Origin: Deltaproteobacteria bacterium
GTDB taxonomy: Bacteria; Myxococcota; B64-G9
DNA length: 58,044 nt
Assembly (NCBI GenBank): GCA_019307065.1
Contig: JAFDKH010000023.1
Coordinates: 1 to 58,044 of the forward strand
Reading direction: 5' to 3'
The notes under the pieces were generated by a model that did not search any database, had not been told where the DNA came from, and saw nothing but the letters and a program-made list of their open reading frames with translations. This document shows, piece by piece, positions 35,001 through 44,090 of this stretch (the first letter of the stretch is position 1; each line of letters begins with the position of its first letter). The translations under genes were made by a program, and so were the position numbers.

Positions 35001-35929
35001 CGCAAAATCACAAGATTATCGGCATCTCGGGCCGGGCCCCGGTCGGTGACGTAATAAGTGCCCTGAGTGACGGCGGTTCGCTGGCCGGTATCATACCCTT
35101 GCTCAACCTTCGTAAAATCGGGGCCCTGACACGCAATATCCCAACCGGTGTCGCCGGCGACGACATAGACCTGACTACCGACCTCGAAATTGATAGCGTG
35201 GATTGTTCAATCCAGAACAAGCCGGCCAGTCTTTCCGGCTCCGACGATGTCTGCGTGACGGTCGGCGATTGGGATAACTCGGGCGGCCACGGCCGGCTAT
35301 TTATGATGGGATTCAAATCGTTGTCCGGCGGCAGCGGTCAGCTCACAACTGTCGACGACAGCGGTGATTTCGCTAACATCGGCTATCTCGGGCTGGGAGT
35401 CTGCGCTTACTTCGAAGCGCCCGTAGGCGATGAGTGGAAATCGAATGCGACTTCCGGGATCCTGGATCGTTCCGGCTCGATCGACGGCTCGGGCGGAACC
35501 CTGCAGTTCAGTGATTTTCTCGGCATTGCCGAACTTATCCGCAACAACCGCAGCTATAGCTGGGATTCTGTCTCCACCAACGACACCAACGCCGACTATA
35601 CCGAGCATAATATCGACCTGGTCGAGACCTTCGTCCGTGACTTGCCCGATCCCTGCGAGGATCAAGAAGAAGACATCTGGCGCAACACTTATTGGCGGAT
35701 TCTGACACCGGCCGCTACGGTCGACTTCAGCCTACCGGATATCCCGTCGGGCTGGCCGCTGGACGGCAGCAACGGCCTGCCGGCCCCGGCTGCGGATGAA
35801 TATTTGAATTGGTCCTTCGCGGCTTACCATCTGGGTTTACTAGCAGGCAATTTCGATTTCGATGACTTCGATTTCGAAAACGCTTTACAGGTCGTAACGC
35901 ATTCGTCGACCAACAATACAGATTTTTGA
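32066..35929 (+). CDS. Large Cys-rich lipoprotein with Ig-like and unknown C-terminal domains
   Basis: A 1287-residue lipoprotein. The ATG at 32066 follows AGGAG and begins the signal peptide, with lipobox LAGC. Residues up to about 640 carry Cys/Asp repeats of roughly 95 residues, e.g. CDDGNLCTDPDAC, DCNDNKDCTSDVC, NDGFCLIGELC and NPANECQEC. Residues about 650-880 look like two Ig-like/invasin-type beta domains (VIYVELVDSADVPISGATVTI; LRVRVVAAESGAALSGAFV). The last 400 residues form a globular domain I do not recognise, with few cysteines and many aspartates. Probably displayed on the surface as an adhesin or enzyme scaffold; the function is inference. Confidence 0.8.
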   Translation: MKKPDERSRFSVYILCCLSLVVFGLLAGCSSSAAPSCGDCSKLDSICGTGVCNETNWECEVEPANEGSDCDDDDSCTLNDVCVTGYCTGTAMDCTAEENECVQGECDRGECEYGPRPDGTACPSMAEECKAGVCLEGECIAENLQDGSACNDGDWCTDPDSCLAGECSGPDRDCSDDFDCTLDVCDSDRNACDHTANDGFCFIGDVCYTEGDLNPDNACQECVWAMNSSDWTNDDTNSCDDGNLCTDPDACSEGVCSGTVLTDCCLEDGDCNDNKDCTSDVCNIADGTCSNAVNDGFCLIGELCVPEGTANPANECQECISATSQTDWSDNAVACDDGLYCTDADQCSGGSCQGTSGVVCDDSVDCTEDICNETGQNCSHPPVAGSCFIGDTCFTNTALNPDNPCQECIAATNQTDWSNDDSNSCDDGNDCTDQDACSAGVCSGTPIPNCCNGPEDCDDNKDCTDDVCEVASGTCSNPILANWCYIEGVCYSDADPNTNNNCQACDLGVANDSWSPANEGAECGDTCQACLAGACANMPDIADADPFNECPACRVCNDSGGCRNATDGDDPKDECDAAECTNDNCTAGSCHMSSGTQCTDNTTTDCDDAQCDGQGVCVQDFAFEASGYSCDDTDACTNPDECDTFGVCAGVLINPEPNAASVVAASSTCLTHSTFATSVIYVELVDSADVPISGATVTITPDTAGLTMLGAVTESAAQPGTYFQTLQAPDFNGDTTFTITAQTGSGACTSSLVAITNSVMVYFEDPIVTGTGSCPIDDNLRVRVVAAESGAALSGAFVMVGSAEATLFETDFDNVLAGSASLPNTGQTDSNGYIEFVDHGAVLDGPQMITAAYGGRNYFTIVDGNASDVVLPLTEIVTRPSMGQITGVLANIGDTSNLEAGLAMTEFDIDSLVKFKFDDLLSAQYDCWRATDSSLLEDQWVEMPSNIFVLDQTEWIIWPILSIHIFQHDFLTKPVPAGSQNHKIIGISGRAPVGDVISALSDGGSLAGIIPLLNLRKIGALTRNIPTGVAGDDIDLTTDLEIDSVDCSIQNKPASLSGSDDVCVTVGDWDNSGGHGRLFMMGFKSLSGGSGQLTTVDDSGDFANIGYLGLGVCAYFEAPVGDEWKSNATSGILDRSGSIDGSGGTLQFSDFLGIAELIRNNRSYSWDSVSTNDTNADYTEHNIDLVETFVRDLPDPCEDQEEDIWRNTYWRILTPAATVDFSLPDIPSGWPLDGSNGLPAPAADEYLNWSFAAYHLGLLAGNFDFDDFDFENALQVVTHSSTNNTDF

Positions 35930-35951
35930 TTTTTTGCCGCCAGCTTGAATA

Positions 35952-35980
35952 TTGACGAGCCTGAATTTGTCGCCTAGTCT
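35952..35980 (+). promoter_or_regulatory. Candidate sigma-70-type promoter for the exopolysaccharide operon
   Basis: TTGACG (35952-35957), a 17-base spacer and TAGTCT (35975-35980), with a predicted start near 35987. A GGAGG at 36001-36005 lies seven bases before the GTG at 36013. Confidence 0.55.
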
Positions 35981-36012
35981 GGACAGATCGGGGACATAGC
36001 GGAGGTTTCTTA

Positions 36013-38190
36013 GTGGAAGAGCAACAACATGAGGTTCAGGAATCCCAGATAGATTTACGGGATTATTGGAATGTGGTTCTGAAGCGGCGCTGGACGGTGG
36101 TGGCCTTTTTCATAATCATAGTCACCCTGGTAACCATCTTCACCATTCGGCAGACCAAGATTTACGAGGCCAAGGCCTCGGTCGTGATTGAACCCTACGC
36201 CCCGCAAGTATTGGGCAACGTGCGTGAAGTCTACAACATGGGGGCCGGATCGTACTGGAGCAACAAGGAATATTACGAAACTCAATATCACATCATATCC
36301 AGCCGTTCGGTGTCCCAGAAAGTTGTCCAGTTACTAAGACTAGAAGGCAACAAAGAGTTTTTAGGTATCGACAAGTTGACACTTGAAGATCAAAAACTTT
36401 TCCTGGACGAACCGATTGATTATGCCGAGATAGTCCAGGGTATGTTATCCGTCGAACCAGTCAAGGACAGCCGAACTGCCAACATCAAGGTTCGTCATCA
36501 ATACCCAAAGTGGGCTCAGCGCATCGCCAATGCTGTCGTTAACGCTTACATCGATTACAACCGCCAGGTTCGCAGGCAAGTAACCCAGGACGCGGCCGGC
36601 TGGCTGGCCGGTCAGGCTAACGACTTGAAGAAGCGCATGGAAGAGGCCGAGTTTCAGCTATACGAGTACAAGAAGAATAAGAAAATACTATCGGTCTCCC
36701 TAGAAGACCGTCAAAACATAACCTCTCAAAGACTTCAAGATTTGAACCAGACCCTCAGTCGGGTTCAGGCGGAGTATTTTGCCCTCGAGGCCAAGCGCAA
36801 GCAGATCCTTGACGTCAAAGAAAACAGGACTGGACTGGATTCGGTCGACAAAGTAATCAACAACCGCTTAATTCAGCTACTCAAAGAATCTTACGTCAAG
36901 CTCAAGGAAGAGCAGTCCGAACTATCCTCAAAATACCTTCCTGACCACCCCAAACTCAAGGTGGTTAACAACAAGGTCGCGCTGATCCGCAAAAACATCG
37001 ATCGCGAAGTCGATAACGTCCTGGCCAGCCTGGAGTCCGAATACAAAGCCAAGCAAGGCAGTGAGATTTCGTTGCGCAAAGAAATAAGCAAAATCAAAGC
37101 CGAAGCCCACGACATCAACAAGAAGGAACTCGACTACAAACGACTCAAGCGGGTTTCGGACAACTACACAGCTCTATATCAGCACGTACTCAAACGCCAA
37201 AAAGAGGCCACCCTGGCATCCCACCAGGAAACCAACAACGTCTACAAACTCGACTCCGCGATTGAACCGCATTTTCCGGTTTCCCCGCGGGTCAGGCTGA
37301 ACATACTCCTGGCCGTCGTGATTGGGCTGCTCGGCGGTGTCGGCCTGGCCTTTTTTCTCGAGTATTTAGACAACACGATCAAGAACCAGGAAGACGTCGA
37401 GCGTTATTTGCAGATTCCTTTTCTGGGTATTGTTCCCAGTATCAAGCTTGATCCGCACCTGGAGGAAGGTGAAACAACTTTCCATCGAGACAACTACCTG
37501 GTTAGTCACCCCAAGAGCTCGGTGGCTGAGTGTTGCCGGACTGTTCGCACCAATATCCTTTTTATGTCGCCCGAGAAACCTACCAAGCGTTTACTGGTTA
37601 CTTCGGCCGGCCCTCAGGAGGGCAAGAGTACTGTTGTTATCAACCTGGGTGTAACCATGGCCCAGAGCGGATCGAAGGTCGTGCTGATCGACACCGATAT
37701 GCGCAGGCCCCGGCTGCACAAATCCTTTGGCCTCAAGCGCGGGGTAGGGCTTACTACGGCTATTTTGGGCGAAGCCGAGCCGGAAGAAGTCGTCCACCAC
37801 ACCGACGTCCCCGGCCTGGACATTGTACCCTGTGGCCCGATTCCGCCCAACCCTACAGAACTTTTCCATACCGAACGCTTCGGCCAGATCGTCGAACGTC
37901 TGGACAAAATCTATGACCGTATAATCTTCGACAGCCCCCCGGTCATGATGGTTGCCGATCCGCTTATCTTGTCCCGCTTGATTGATGGGGCCATCCTGGT
38001 AATCAAAGGCGGGCACACATCCCGGGACATGGTTCAGCGGGCTTTAAAGCAATTAAGAGATGTCCAAACTCGAATCCTCGGCACCGTCATTAACGATCTC
38101 GATCTCGATCACCGCGAGTATGGCTACTATTACTACCGACAGTATGGCTACTACTACGGAGAGAAAGACCGCGATGCCAGCACAAGCTGA
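36013..38190 (+). CDS. Polysaccharide co-polymerase with tyrosine autokinase (Wzc type)
   Basis: A 725-residue inner-membrane protein that controls exopolysaccharide chain length and export through cycles of autophosphorylation. The Wzz domain lies between a membrane helix at about 30-48 (VVAFFIIIVTLVTIF) and another at about 430-450, with long coiled-coil between. The cytoplasmic BY-kinase has Walker A SAGPQEGKST near 530 and A-prime VLIDTDMRRPRL. The tail has a tyrosine cluster, YGYYYYRQYGYYYGE. The start is GTG at 36013. It leads an operon with a DegT aminotransferase and a NusG/RfaH-like regulator. Confidence 0.92.
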   Translation: MEEQQHEVQESQIDLRDYWNVVLKRRWTVVAFFIIIVTLVTIFTIRQTKIYEAKASVVIEPYAPQVLGNVREVYNMGAGSYWSNKEYYETQYHIISSRSVSQKVVQLLRLEGNKEFLGIDKLTLEDQKLFLDEPIDYAEIVQGMLSVEPVKDSRTANIKVRHQYPKWAQRIANAVVNAYIDYNRQVRRQVTQDAAGWLAGQANDLKKRMEEAEFQLYEYKKNKKILSVSLEDRQNITSQRLQDLNQTLSRVQAEYFALEAKRKQILDVKENRTGLDSVDKVINNRLIQLLKESYVKLKEEQSELSSKYLPDHPKLKVVNNKVALIRKNIDREVDNVLASLESEYKAKQGSEISLRKEISKIKAEAHDINKKELDYKRLKRVSDNYTALYQHVLKRQKEATLASHQETNNVYKLDSAIEPHFPVSPRVRLNILLAVVIGLLGGVGLAFFLEYLDNTIKNQEDVERYLQIPFLGIVPSIKLDPHLEEGETTFHRDNYLVSHPKSSVAECCRTVRTNILFMSPEKPTKRLLVTSAGPQEGKSTVVINLGVTMAQSGSKVVLIDTDMRRPRLHKSFGLKRGVGLTTAILGEAEPEEVVHHTDVPGLDIVPCGPIPPNPTELFHTERFGQIVERLDKIYDRIIFDSPPVMMVADPLILSRLIDGAILVIKGGHTSRDMVQRALKQLRDVQTRILGTVINDLDLDHREYGYYYYRQYGYYYGEKDRDASTS

Positions 38191-38200
38191 GGGTTAGACA

Positions 38201-39352
38201 ATGGATGTCATTCCGCTTGTCGACTTGCGGCCCCAACTTAGCCAGGTAAAACAAGAGGTCATGACGGCTATCGGGACCGTGATCGAAGGACAAAATTTTA
38301 TCAACGGCCCCGAGGTCGCCACCTTTGAAACTGCTATGGCCGACTATCTGGGTGCCGAATTTGCCATTGGAGTCTCGTCGGGAACCGACGCTTTGCTGAT
38401 GACGTTGATGGCCCTGGAAATTGGTCCCCAAGACGAGGTAATCACTACTCCTTTTTCTTTTGTCGCTTCGGCCGAGATCATAAGGCGAGTAGGCGCCCGC
38501 CCGGTGTTTGCCGATGTAGAGCACGAGACGGCCTTGATCCGGCCGGCGGCGGTCAGCCAGCACCTATCGAGTCACACCAAGGCGATTATCCCCGTACACC
38601 TATACGGCCAGATGTGTGCGATCGAGGAATTGACCAGTCTTTCGAAGGAACGCGATGTTCCCATTCTGGAAGATTGCGCCCAGTCGCTGGGTGCCCGGCT
38701 GAACAGGAAAGCAGCGGGCACATTTGGTATTGCAGGAGCTTTCTCGTTTTTCCCGACCAAGAACCTGGGAGGCTGGGGAGATGCGGGAATGTTGGTTACC
38801 AATGACGGGCAACTGGCAAAACGCCTGCGTCAAATTCGCAATCACGGAGCCAGCGGCCGGGATAAATATGAACACCTGGGCGGCAATTTCCGATTGGACA
38901 CGATCCAGGCCGCGGTCTTGTCCGTCAAACTGAGGTATCTCGACGAATGGCTCCTGGCCCGCAAAAAAGCCGCCGCTTATTACAATCAATTACTCGTCCA
39001 GGCCGGTCTGTCAGCCGGCCCCAACGAAACCAGACACCCGGGCCACCGGATTATTCCGCCCTTGGTTTCCGAGGACGCTCAACATACCTACAATCTATAT
39101 GTTGTTCGAGCCGAGAGACGTGACGAACTAAAAAAACACCTCGCTCAGGTCGGTGTCACAAGCCAAGTCTACTACCCGACTCCCATTCATTTACAAGCAT
39201 GTTTTGCAGATCTTGGTTATCGCGAGGGTGATTTGCCGGTTGCTGAGGAAATCGCAAGAACAACCCTGGCACTACCTTTCTATGCTGAGATCAGCAGGCC
39301 CGTGCAGCAGCGAGTTGTCGAATCGATCTCTGAATTCTATCATCGTAGTTGA
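38201..39352 (+). CDS. DegT/DnrJ/EryC1/StrS-family sugar aminotransferase
   Basis: A 383-residue PLP enzyme that transfers an amino group to a nucleotide-linked keto-sugar for polysaccharide building blocks. The key features are SSGTDALLM at 59-67, TPFSFVASAE at 83-92, Asp158 in EDCAQSLGA and the PLP-binding Lys187 in FFPTKNLGGWGDAG. The C-terminal HTYNLYVVR and YPTPIHLQ are also characteristic. It follows the Wzc-type gene by ten bases with GAGGG before its ATG, so it is probably part of the same operon. The exact sugar cannot be told. Confidence 0.92.
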   Translation: MDVIPLVDLRPQLSQVKQEVMTAIGTVIEGQNFINGPEVATFETAMADYLGAEFAIGVSSGTDALLMTLMALEIGPQDEVITTPFSFVASAEIIRRVGARPVFADVEHETALIRPAAVSQHLSSHTKAIIPVHLYGQMCAIEELTSLSKERDVPILEDCAQSLGARLNRKAAGTFGIAGAFSFFPTKNLGGWGDAGMLVTNDGQLAKRLRQIRNHGASGRDKYEHLGGNFRLDTIQAAVLSVKLRYLDEWLLARKKAAAYYNQLLVQAGLSAGPNETRHPGHRIIPPLVSEDAQHTYNLYVVRAERRDELKKHLAQVGVTSQVYYPTPIHLQACFADLGYREGDLPVAEEIARTTLALPFYAEISRPVQQRVVESISEFYHRS

Positions 39353-39361
39353 CGAACGATC

Positions 39362-39901
39362 ATGTCCAGCTCAACCGAAAAGCCCTCAGGCGACTCGCTT
39401 TCTGGCGCTGACTGGTATGCAATCCACACCAATTCCAGGCACGAGCGCAAGGTAGCCAAGGACCTCGAGCGGCAAGCCTACCAGGCCTACCTTCCCGAAT
39501 ATCGCACATGGTCCCGCCGGACAGACCGCCGCAAGCAGATCTTGAAACCCCTTTTTCCGGGCTACTTATTTGTGCGGACCGAAATGACCGCCGCCAGGCG
39601 CCTGGCCATTTTGCAAACGACTTCGGTAGTCCGGATAGTCGGAGTCAACAACCGCCCCCTGCCGGTCCGCGACCACGAAATCGAATCGATCAAGATCCTC
39701 TTACAGTCGTCGGTTGATTCCGGCCCGCACCCGGCAATTAGCACCGGCCAGCTCGTTCAAGTAATGGAAGGCCCTCTGCGCGGTGTAATCGGCGTAGTCG
39801 AACACAAGAAAAAACAAAAGATCATAGTCAATGTCGAGCTGTTGGGCCGGGCAGTCGAAGCTTCACTGGACACCGCTGCGGTCGTGCCCTATCTGGATTA
39901 A
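39362..39901 (+). CDS. NusG/RfaH-family transcription antitermination protein (UpxY-like)
   Basis: A 179-residue NusG paralogue. The NGN domain is clear: DWYAIHTNSRHERKVAKDLE, AYLPEYRTWSRR and PLFPGYLFVRTEM. A KOW region follows (GQLVQVMEGPLRGVIGVVEH). Specialised paralogues of this type (RfaH, UpxY, LoaP) bind RNA polymerase and let long capsule or antibiotic operons be read through. It is the third gene of the exopolysaccharide operon, which supports a local role rather than general NusG. Unlike typical UpxY it does not come first. The ATG at 39362 lies nine bases after the aminotransferase stop. Confidence 0.85.
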   Translation: MSSSTEKPSGDSLSGADWYAIHTNSRHERKVAKDLERQAYQAYLPEYRTWSRRTDRRKQILKPLFPGYLFVRTEMTAARRLAILQTTSVVRIVGVNNRPLPVRDHEIESIKILLQSSVDSGPHPAISTGQLVQVMEGPLRGVIGVVEHKKKQKIIVNVELLGRAVEASLDTAAVVPYLD

Positions 39902-39907
39902 GCGAGA

Positions 39908-41854
39908 CTATTCGCTCTCGATAATCATGAATTCCACGCGCCGGTTGGCTTCGCGGCCCTTGCGGGTACTGTTGGGCGAAATCGGTTTGAGCTCTCCAAG
40001 ACCCACGGCCTCGAGGCGTTTTTCGTTAAGGCCGCCCTTTTTGATCAGATAGTCGCGGACCGCGTTAGCCCGGCGCTCGGAGAGACGCTGATTGGATCTC
40101 TCCGAACCCTGCGAATCGGTATGGCCTTCGATCTTGATTTTCTTGATCTCGGTATGCCCCTTTAGAACCAAAGCCACCTGGTTGAGCAGGCTGAAGGAGT
40201 CGCGCATAATTCGGGACTTGCCGGTTGCAAAGTGTACCTTTTGCAGGATTTCGATTTTCTCTTTCTTGACGATCACAATAATCTTACCCTTATCCGGGCA
40301 ACCGTCGTCGTCTTTGAAGCCATTGACCGTCTCGGGCTCATTGGGGCACTTATCCTTGCTGTCGACAATACCGTCCTTGTCGTTGTCGGGATCGGGGCAG
40401 CCGTCTTCGTCTTCAAACTTGTCGATGTCTTCGGGTTCGTCGGGACACTTGTCGACATTGTCTTTTATGCCATCGTCATCCTTGTCGCCCCATGGACAAC
40501 CATTGTTTTCTTTGGGGCCGGCTTCTTTGGGACACTTGTCTTCTTCGTCCTTGATGCCGTCGCCATCGCTGTCAACGAAAGGACAGCCGTGGGTCTCGGG
40601 CTTGCCGGCTTCATTCGGACATTTATCGGCACTGTCGAGGACTCCGTCCTTGTCGTTGTCGGGATCGGGACAGCCATCCTGATCTTCGAATCCATCTTTG
40701 TCCTCGGCTTCTTTGGGACACTTGTCGACATTATCTTTCAAGCCGTCCTTATCGGCGTCTCCCCAGGGACAACCGTGGTTGTCGGGCGGGCCGGGCTGAT
40801 CGGGACACTGATCGACGTTATCCTTGATGCCGTCGTTGTCGGCATCGCCCCAGGGACAGCCATCGTTCTCTTTGGGACCCGGATCGTTGGGACATTTATC
40901 CTGATCGTCGGCAACCCCGTCACCATCTTTGTCGCGCACTCGCGGCGACCAGGTCAGTCCCATGAAGAACCTGAAGTTCGGAGTGCCCCAGCCCGGCAGC
41001 AGTCCCCCGCCGCCACCGGCCGAGAGAGTCAGGTCCCAAGGTCCTTGCCAACGCAAGCCCAGGAGCCATTCCATGGGGGCCTCGTTGGGCTTGTTTTTAC
41101 CGAGGGTTTCGATCCGGCCGCCGGCAAACAATTCACCCAGGGCCCACCAATCATCGCTGAAACGGAAACCCGCGCCGATCCGGTAAAATAATTCATGCCC
41201 GACTTCCAAGTCGCGATATTCAGCTTCTTCAGGCATCAGCCAGGCGCCAATATTGAGAGCCAGCAGCAAGCGCTCGTCGACAAGGTGAGTTGACAGTGCC
41301 AGAGTCGGGCTGACTGTAACCGATTTGGAACCAAGAAAAGCCCCGTCATCACCGGACGGCAAGGACACCGGAACTACCAGGGCCAGAGAAACAAAATGGC
41401 TTTTCTCGCGTAAGATTGTGAATTTGGGAGAGACGCGGATGTCGCCCAGGGCTGCCGAACTGAGCCCCATGTCAGCCCCGGTATTCAATTCCAGCATTGT
41501 TCCGCTTTGGTAAAAAACGGCCGGTACATCAACACCCAGGGTGAGCCAGTCAGTCATGCCCATCGAGATGATGAAATCTCCTACCAGTCGATCGGATACC
41601 AGGGAACGAATTACATCATCGCCGCTGGTGACTACCAGTGGGTTTCGCGAATAGTGCAGAATCAGTCCAACATTCAGATCGCCGGACTCTTCACCCTGGC
41701 CACCTTCAGTTGTAAAAACACCCTGACTGTCCATGGCCGGCCTGAATCGCTCACTATCAAGTCCCTGGGCTCCTTGAGCCACCTGGCCAATGGCCTGTTC
41801 AGAAAAAAAGACAACCGAGAATACTATCCACAGAACAACTCTGCCCCTATTCAT
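39908..41854 (-). CDS. OmpA-family outer-membrane protein with thrombospondin type 3 repeats
   Basis: A 648-residue protein starting at the ATG at 41854; an upstream in-frame extension would add non-signal sequence. The signal peptide ends at EQAIGQ. A beta-barrel-like region follows (VGLILHYSRNPLVV, LTLGVDVPAVF). Then come calcium-binding thrombospondin type 3 repeats of the form DxDxDGxxDxxDxCPxxPG, e.g. DKDGDGVADDQDKCPNDPG, about ten in all. A C-terminal OmpA peptidoglycan-binding domain carries GHTDSQGSERSNQRLSERRA. It anchors the outer membrane to the wall. It is convergent with the antitermination gene and lies downstream of the TonB receptor. Confidence 0.9.
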   Translation of the reverse strand: MNRGRVVLWIVFSVVFFSEQAIGQVAQGAQGLDSERFRPAMDSQGVFTTEGGQGEESGDLNVGLILHYSRNPLVVTSGDDVIRSLVSDRLVGDFIISMGMTDWLTLGVDVPAVFYQSGTMLELNTGADMGLSSAALGDIRVSPKFTILREKSHFVSLALVVPVSLPSGDDGAFLGSKSVTVSPTLALSTHLVDERLLLALNIGAWLMPEEAEYRDLEVGHELFYRIGAGFRFSDDWWALGELFAGGRIETLGKNKPNEAPMEWLLGLRWQGPWDLTLSAGGGGGLLPGWGTPNFRFFMGLTWSPRVRDKDGDGVADDQDKCPNDPGPKENDGCPWGDADNDGIKDNVDQCPDQPGPPDNHGCPWGDADKDGLKDNVDKCPKEAEDKDGFEDQDGCPDPDNDKDGVLDSADKCPNEAGKPETHGCPFVDSDGDGIKDEEDKCPKEAGPKENNGCPWGDKDDDGIKDNVDKCPDEPEDIDKFEDEDGCPDPDNDKDGIVDSKDKCPNEPETVNGFKDDDGCPDKGKIIVIVKKEKIEILQKVHFATGKSRIMRDSFSLLNQVALVLKGHTEIKKIKIEGHTDSQGSERSNQRLSERRANAVRDYLIKKGGLNEKRLEAVGLGELKPISPNSTRKGREANRRVEFMIIESE

Positions 41855-41897
41855 TGGCGATCTCCCTGGAAAAACTTCGTTTTCTGATACGCGCTGG

Positions 41898-41926
41898 AGC
41901 ATATCCAATTCGTCGGCATCCGTCAA
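41898..41926 (-). promoter_or_regulatory. Candidate sigma-70-type promoter for the OmpA-family gene
   Basis: Minus strand: TTGACG (41926-41921), a 17-base spacer and TATGCT (41903-41898). The predicted start is near 41891, 37 bases upstream of the ATG at 41854. It lies in the gap after the TonB receptor gene, so the OmpA-like gene can be read independently. Confidence 0.6.
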
Positions 41927-41958
41927 ACCGATTGCGCCGATTGGTCGCCGGTGGAAAA

Positions 41959-44064
41959 TTAGAACTTGGCCCGAAAATACAAAGATACTCGCCGCATAAT
42001 CATCTGACCACCGAAATCGGATTGCCAATTAGCGAGTCGACCTGCCGATGCCTTCAGCCCGGGATGTTCCCGAAATTCAGCACCAAGCGGGACTCGCAGG
42101 GTGAAGCCTGTCTCCAGGCCCAACCGATCGCCGGCCTGGATGCGATAGGCCAGGCGGCCTATCATGATTGCCGTATTTCCAAGAGTCGTCTGAATCGGGT
42201 CGGCAAAGGGTTCGTCCGGAATAATGAGGTTTCTTTCGTAAGCTGAGACGTAATGCAGGGCCAGGTCAATCAGGACACCCGATTGAGAATCGAAACGACC
42301 CCCGGCATTGATCCTCAGACGGGGTTCTCCAATTAGCTCCTGACCGCTATCTTGAGCGGTCACCGATCTGAGGCCGACATTTAGCCAGAAAGACCATTCC
42401 CTAGAGACATGCCAAGCCACCTCCATCTCGCCGCCAAATGCATTCGCGCCGGTACCCTCGGCAACAAACTGAAAGGTACTCGATTCGATATCGGGAAATC
42501 CGAACTCATAAGGCAAGACTGCCTTGAATGTGATAATGTCCCTGTAGAAATTATAGAAGAGATCCAGTGACATCCTCAAAGAGTCTTCGAAAAACCAACC
42601 CCGCCAACCAAACTCGATCGAGTGAACTTTTTCATTTCCGAGTTCTTCGTTGCCAAACTGCTCGGCCAACTTATCGACCACCTCCGGAAAAGCTGGATTA
42701 TAGCTGGTGATATCGAAGTGCATGCGCCCCTCGACAAAGGACGGCTTTCTGAAAGCAAGAGAGTAACCCAACCTAAAGGACTGGCTTTGCCATGGCCTGT
42801 AGACTACGACAGTCCGTGGACTAATCGCCGCCTCGGTTTCAGAGTTGAGATCTACTCGCAATCCGGCAGTAAGCTGAAGTGTCTTCCAGGGAGTCCACTG
42901 CAAGTGGGCCAGGGCGGCCCCGCGAAGTTCGGAGAGTTCTCTTGGCAGGAGAGACTCTGCAGATAAATGCGAATATCGAATATTTGCCCCTAGAATAATC
43001 AATAATTCCTCAAGGGCCTGCATGTCGAGCTGCAGCTGGCCGTCAACGGTCGGGGTGTTGGCATGAAAATCAGGCACGTCGGCGACCCAGACTCCGTAGC
43101 TGTAAATCGGGTTTCTAACATGGAATTCGGCAGAATAATGACTGTAATACAGTTGCGCCTTGAATCTCATCCAATCGGTGAAATGTGTTTTCGCCTGCCC
43201 CATCACAAAGAAAGTAGTCACATCTGTGCAGTGCAGGTCGCCGAAGTACATCTGCATCATGCCCTCGGCCGACACCACTCCGTAGTGAAGCGATAGATCA
43301 AGCTGTTCGCCTGTACGGTAGCGGACCCGGCCGTGTGATCTGTAGAACACGCGAAGGCCGGCAGTCTGCCTGTCTGATGAACTGAATTGCTCCTCTTTTC
43401 CCAAGCTTACTCCATAGGAAAGTCTTCCTTCGCCAAGATCCGCCCCTCCCCGAACCATCCCGAAGAGGCGCAAGCCCCCGTCTTCACCACCCGAGACCAA
43501 TATATCCGAAGAGACTTTTTCCTCCTCGCTCATCGTTGTTATGCTGACCACACCGGCCAGGGCGTTGCTACCATAGAGGGTCGACCCCGGCCCGCGGAGC
43601 ACTTCCACGCGCTCCACCTCCAGCAGGTCAAATGAAAGCGCCGCCCAGATTGGAAAACCAATCAATTCGATCAATGCTTCACGCCCATCAACGATCAGCA
43701 GGACCAAATTAGTCGAGTCATCAGTCAGGGCGCGCGCACCCACGAGAGGAAAAAAGGGCTTGACCTCGTAAATATCAAATCCAGGCACTCGCCGAAGAAG
43801 ATCCACGAGAGTCGTCGCACCGGACGCGATAATATCTTCTCTGGTGAAGACCGTGATGGCCGAAGGGCTCCAGAAGATTGACTGACGATGCTTGGACGAA
43901 GATTCCACTTCATCGGAATCCAAATCGTCCTGGAGCAAGGCAAACTCATCTGACAAACCGTCATCTGCCTCAGGCGCGCCCAGTGTCGGCCGGGCGATCA
44001 ACAGGCAGGTGGCGGTAACACCCAACATTACGCAGATAGCCGTAGTTCGAGTTTTTCGCTGCAA
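41959..44064 (-). CDS. TonB-dependent outer-membrane receptor
   Basis: A 701-residue importer. A signal peptide (ICVMLGVTATCLLIARPTLGA) is followed by an acidic linker. The plug domain contains SIFWSPSAITVFTREDI, LLRRVPGFDIYEV and VEVLRGPGSTLYGSNALAGVVSI. A long beta-barrel ends in YFRAKF with a terminal aromatic. Such receptors bring in siderophores, vitamin B12, metals or glycans using the TonB-ExbBD system. No TonB-ExbBD genes or specific ligand cue appear nearby. The start is TTG at 44064, with GAGG some 11 bases upstream. Confidence 0.9.
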   Translation of the reverse strand: MQRKTRTTAICVMLGVTATCLLIARPTLGAPEADDGLSDEFALLQDDLDSDEVESSSKHRQSIFWSPSAITVFTREDIIASGATTLVDLLRRVPGFDIYEVKPFFPLVGARALTDDSTNLVLLIVDGREALIELIGFPIWAALSFDLLEVERVEVLRGPGSTLYGSNALAGVVSITTMSEEEKVSSDILVSGGEDGGLRLFGMVRGGADLGEGRLSYGVSLGKEEQFSSSDRQTAGLRVFYRSHGRVRYRTGEQLDLSLHYGVVSAEGMMQMYFGDLHCTDVTTFFVMGQAKTHFTDWMRFKAQLYYSHYSAEFHVRNPIYSYGVWVADVPDFHANTPTVDGQLQLDMQALEELLIILGANIRYSHLSAESLLPRELSELRGAALAHLQWTPWKTLQLTAGLRVDLNSETEAAISPRTVVVYRPWQSQSFRLGYSLAFRKPSFVEGRMHFDITSYNPAFPEVVDKLAEQFGNEELGNEKVHSIEFGWRGWFFEDSLRMSLDLFYNFYRDIITFKAVLPYEFGFPDIESSTFQFVAEGTGANAFGGEMEVAWHVSREWSFWLNVGLRSVTAQDSGQELIGEPRLRINAGGRFDSQSGVLIDLALHYVSAYERNLIIPDEPFADPIQTTLGNTAIMIGRLAYRIQAGDRLGLETGFTLRVPLGAEFREHPGLKASAGRLANWQSDFGGQMIMRRVSLYFRAKF

Positions 44065-44090
44065 AAATTATGTACCTCGCTTCACTACAT

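Noticed and set aside
40232-41191. 319-residue plus-strand frame opposite the OmpA-family gene
   Set aside because: It is the antisense image of the thrombospondin-3 repeats; the minus-strand protein has recognisable domains throughout.
41855-42028. Upstream extension of the OmpA-family frame
   Set aside because: It precedes a clean signal peptide and contains a good promoter, so it is probably untranslated.
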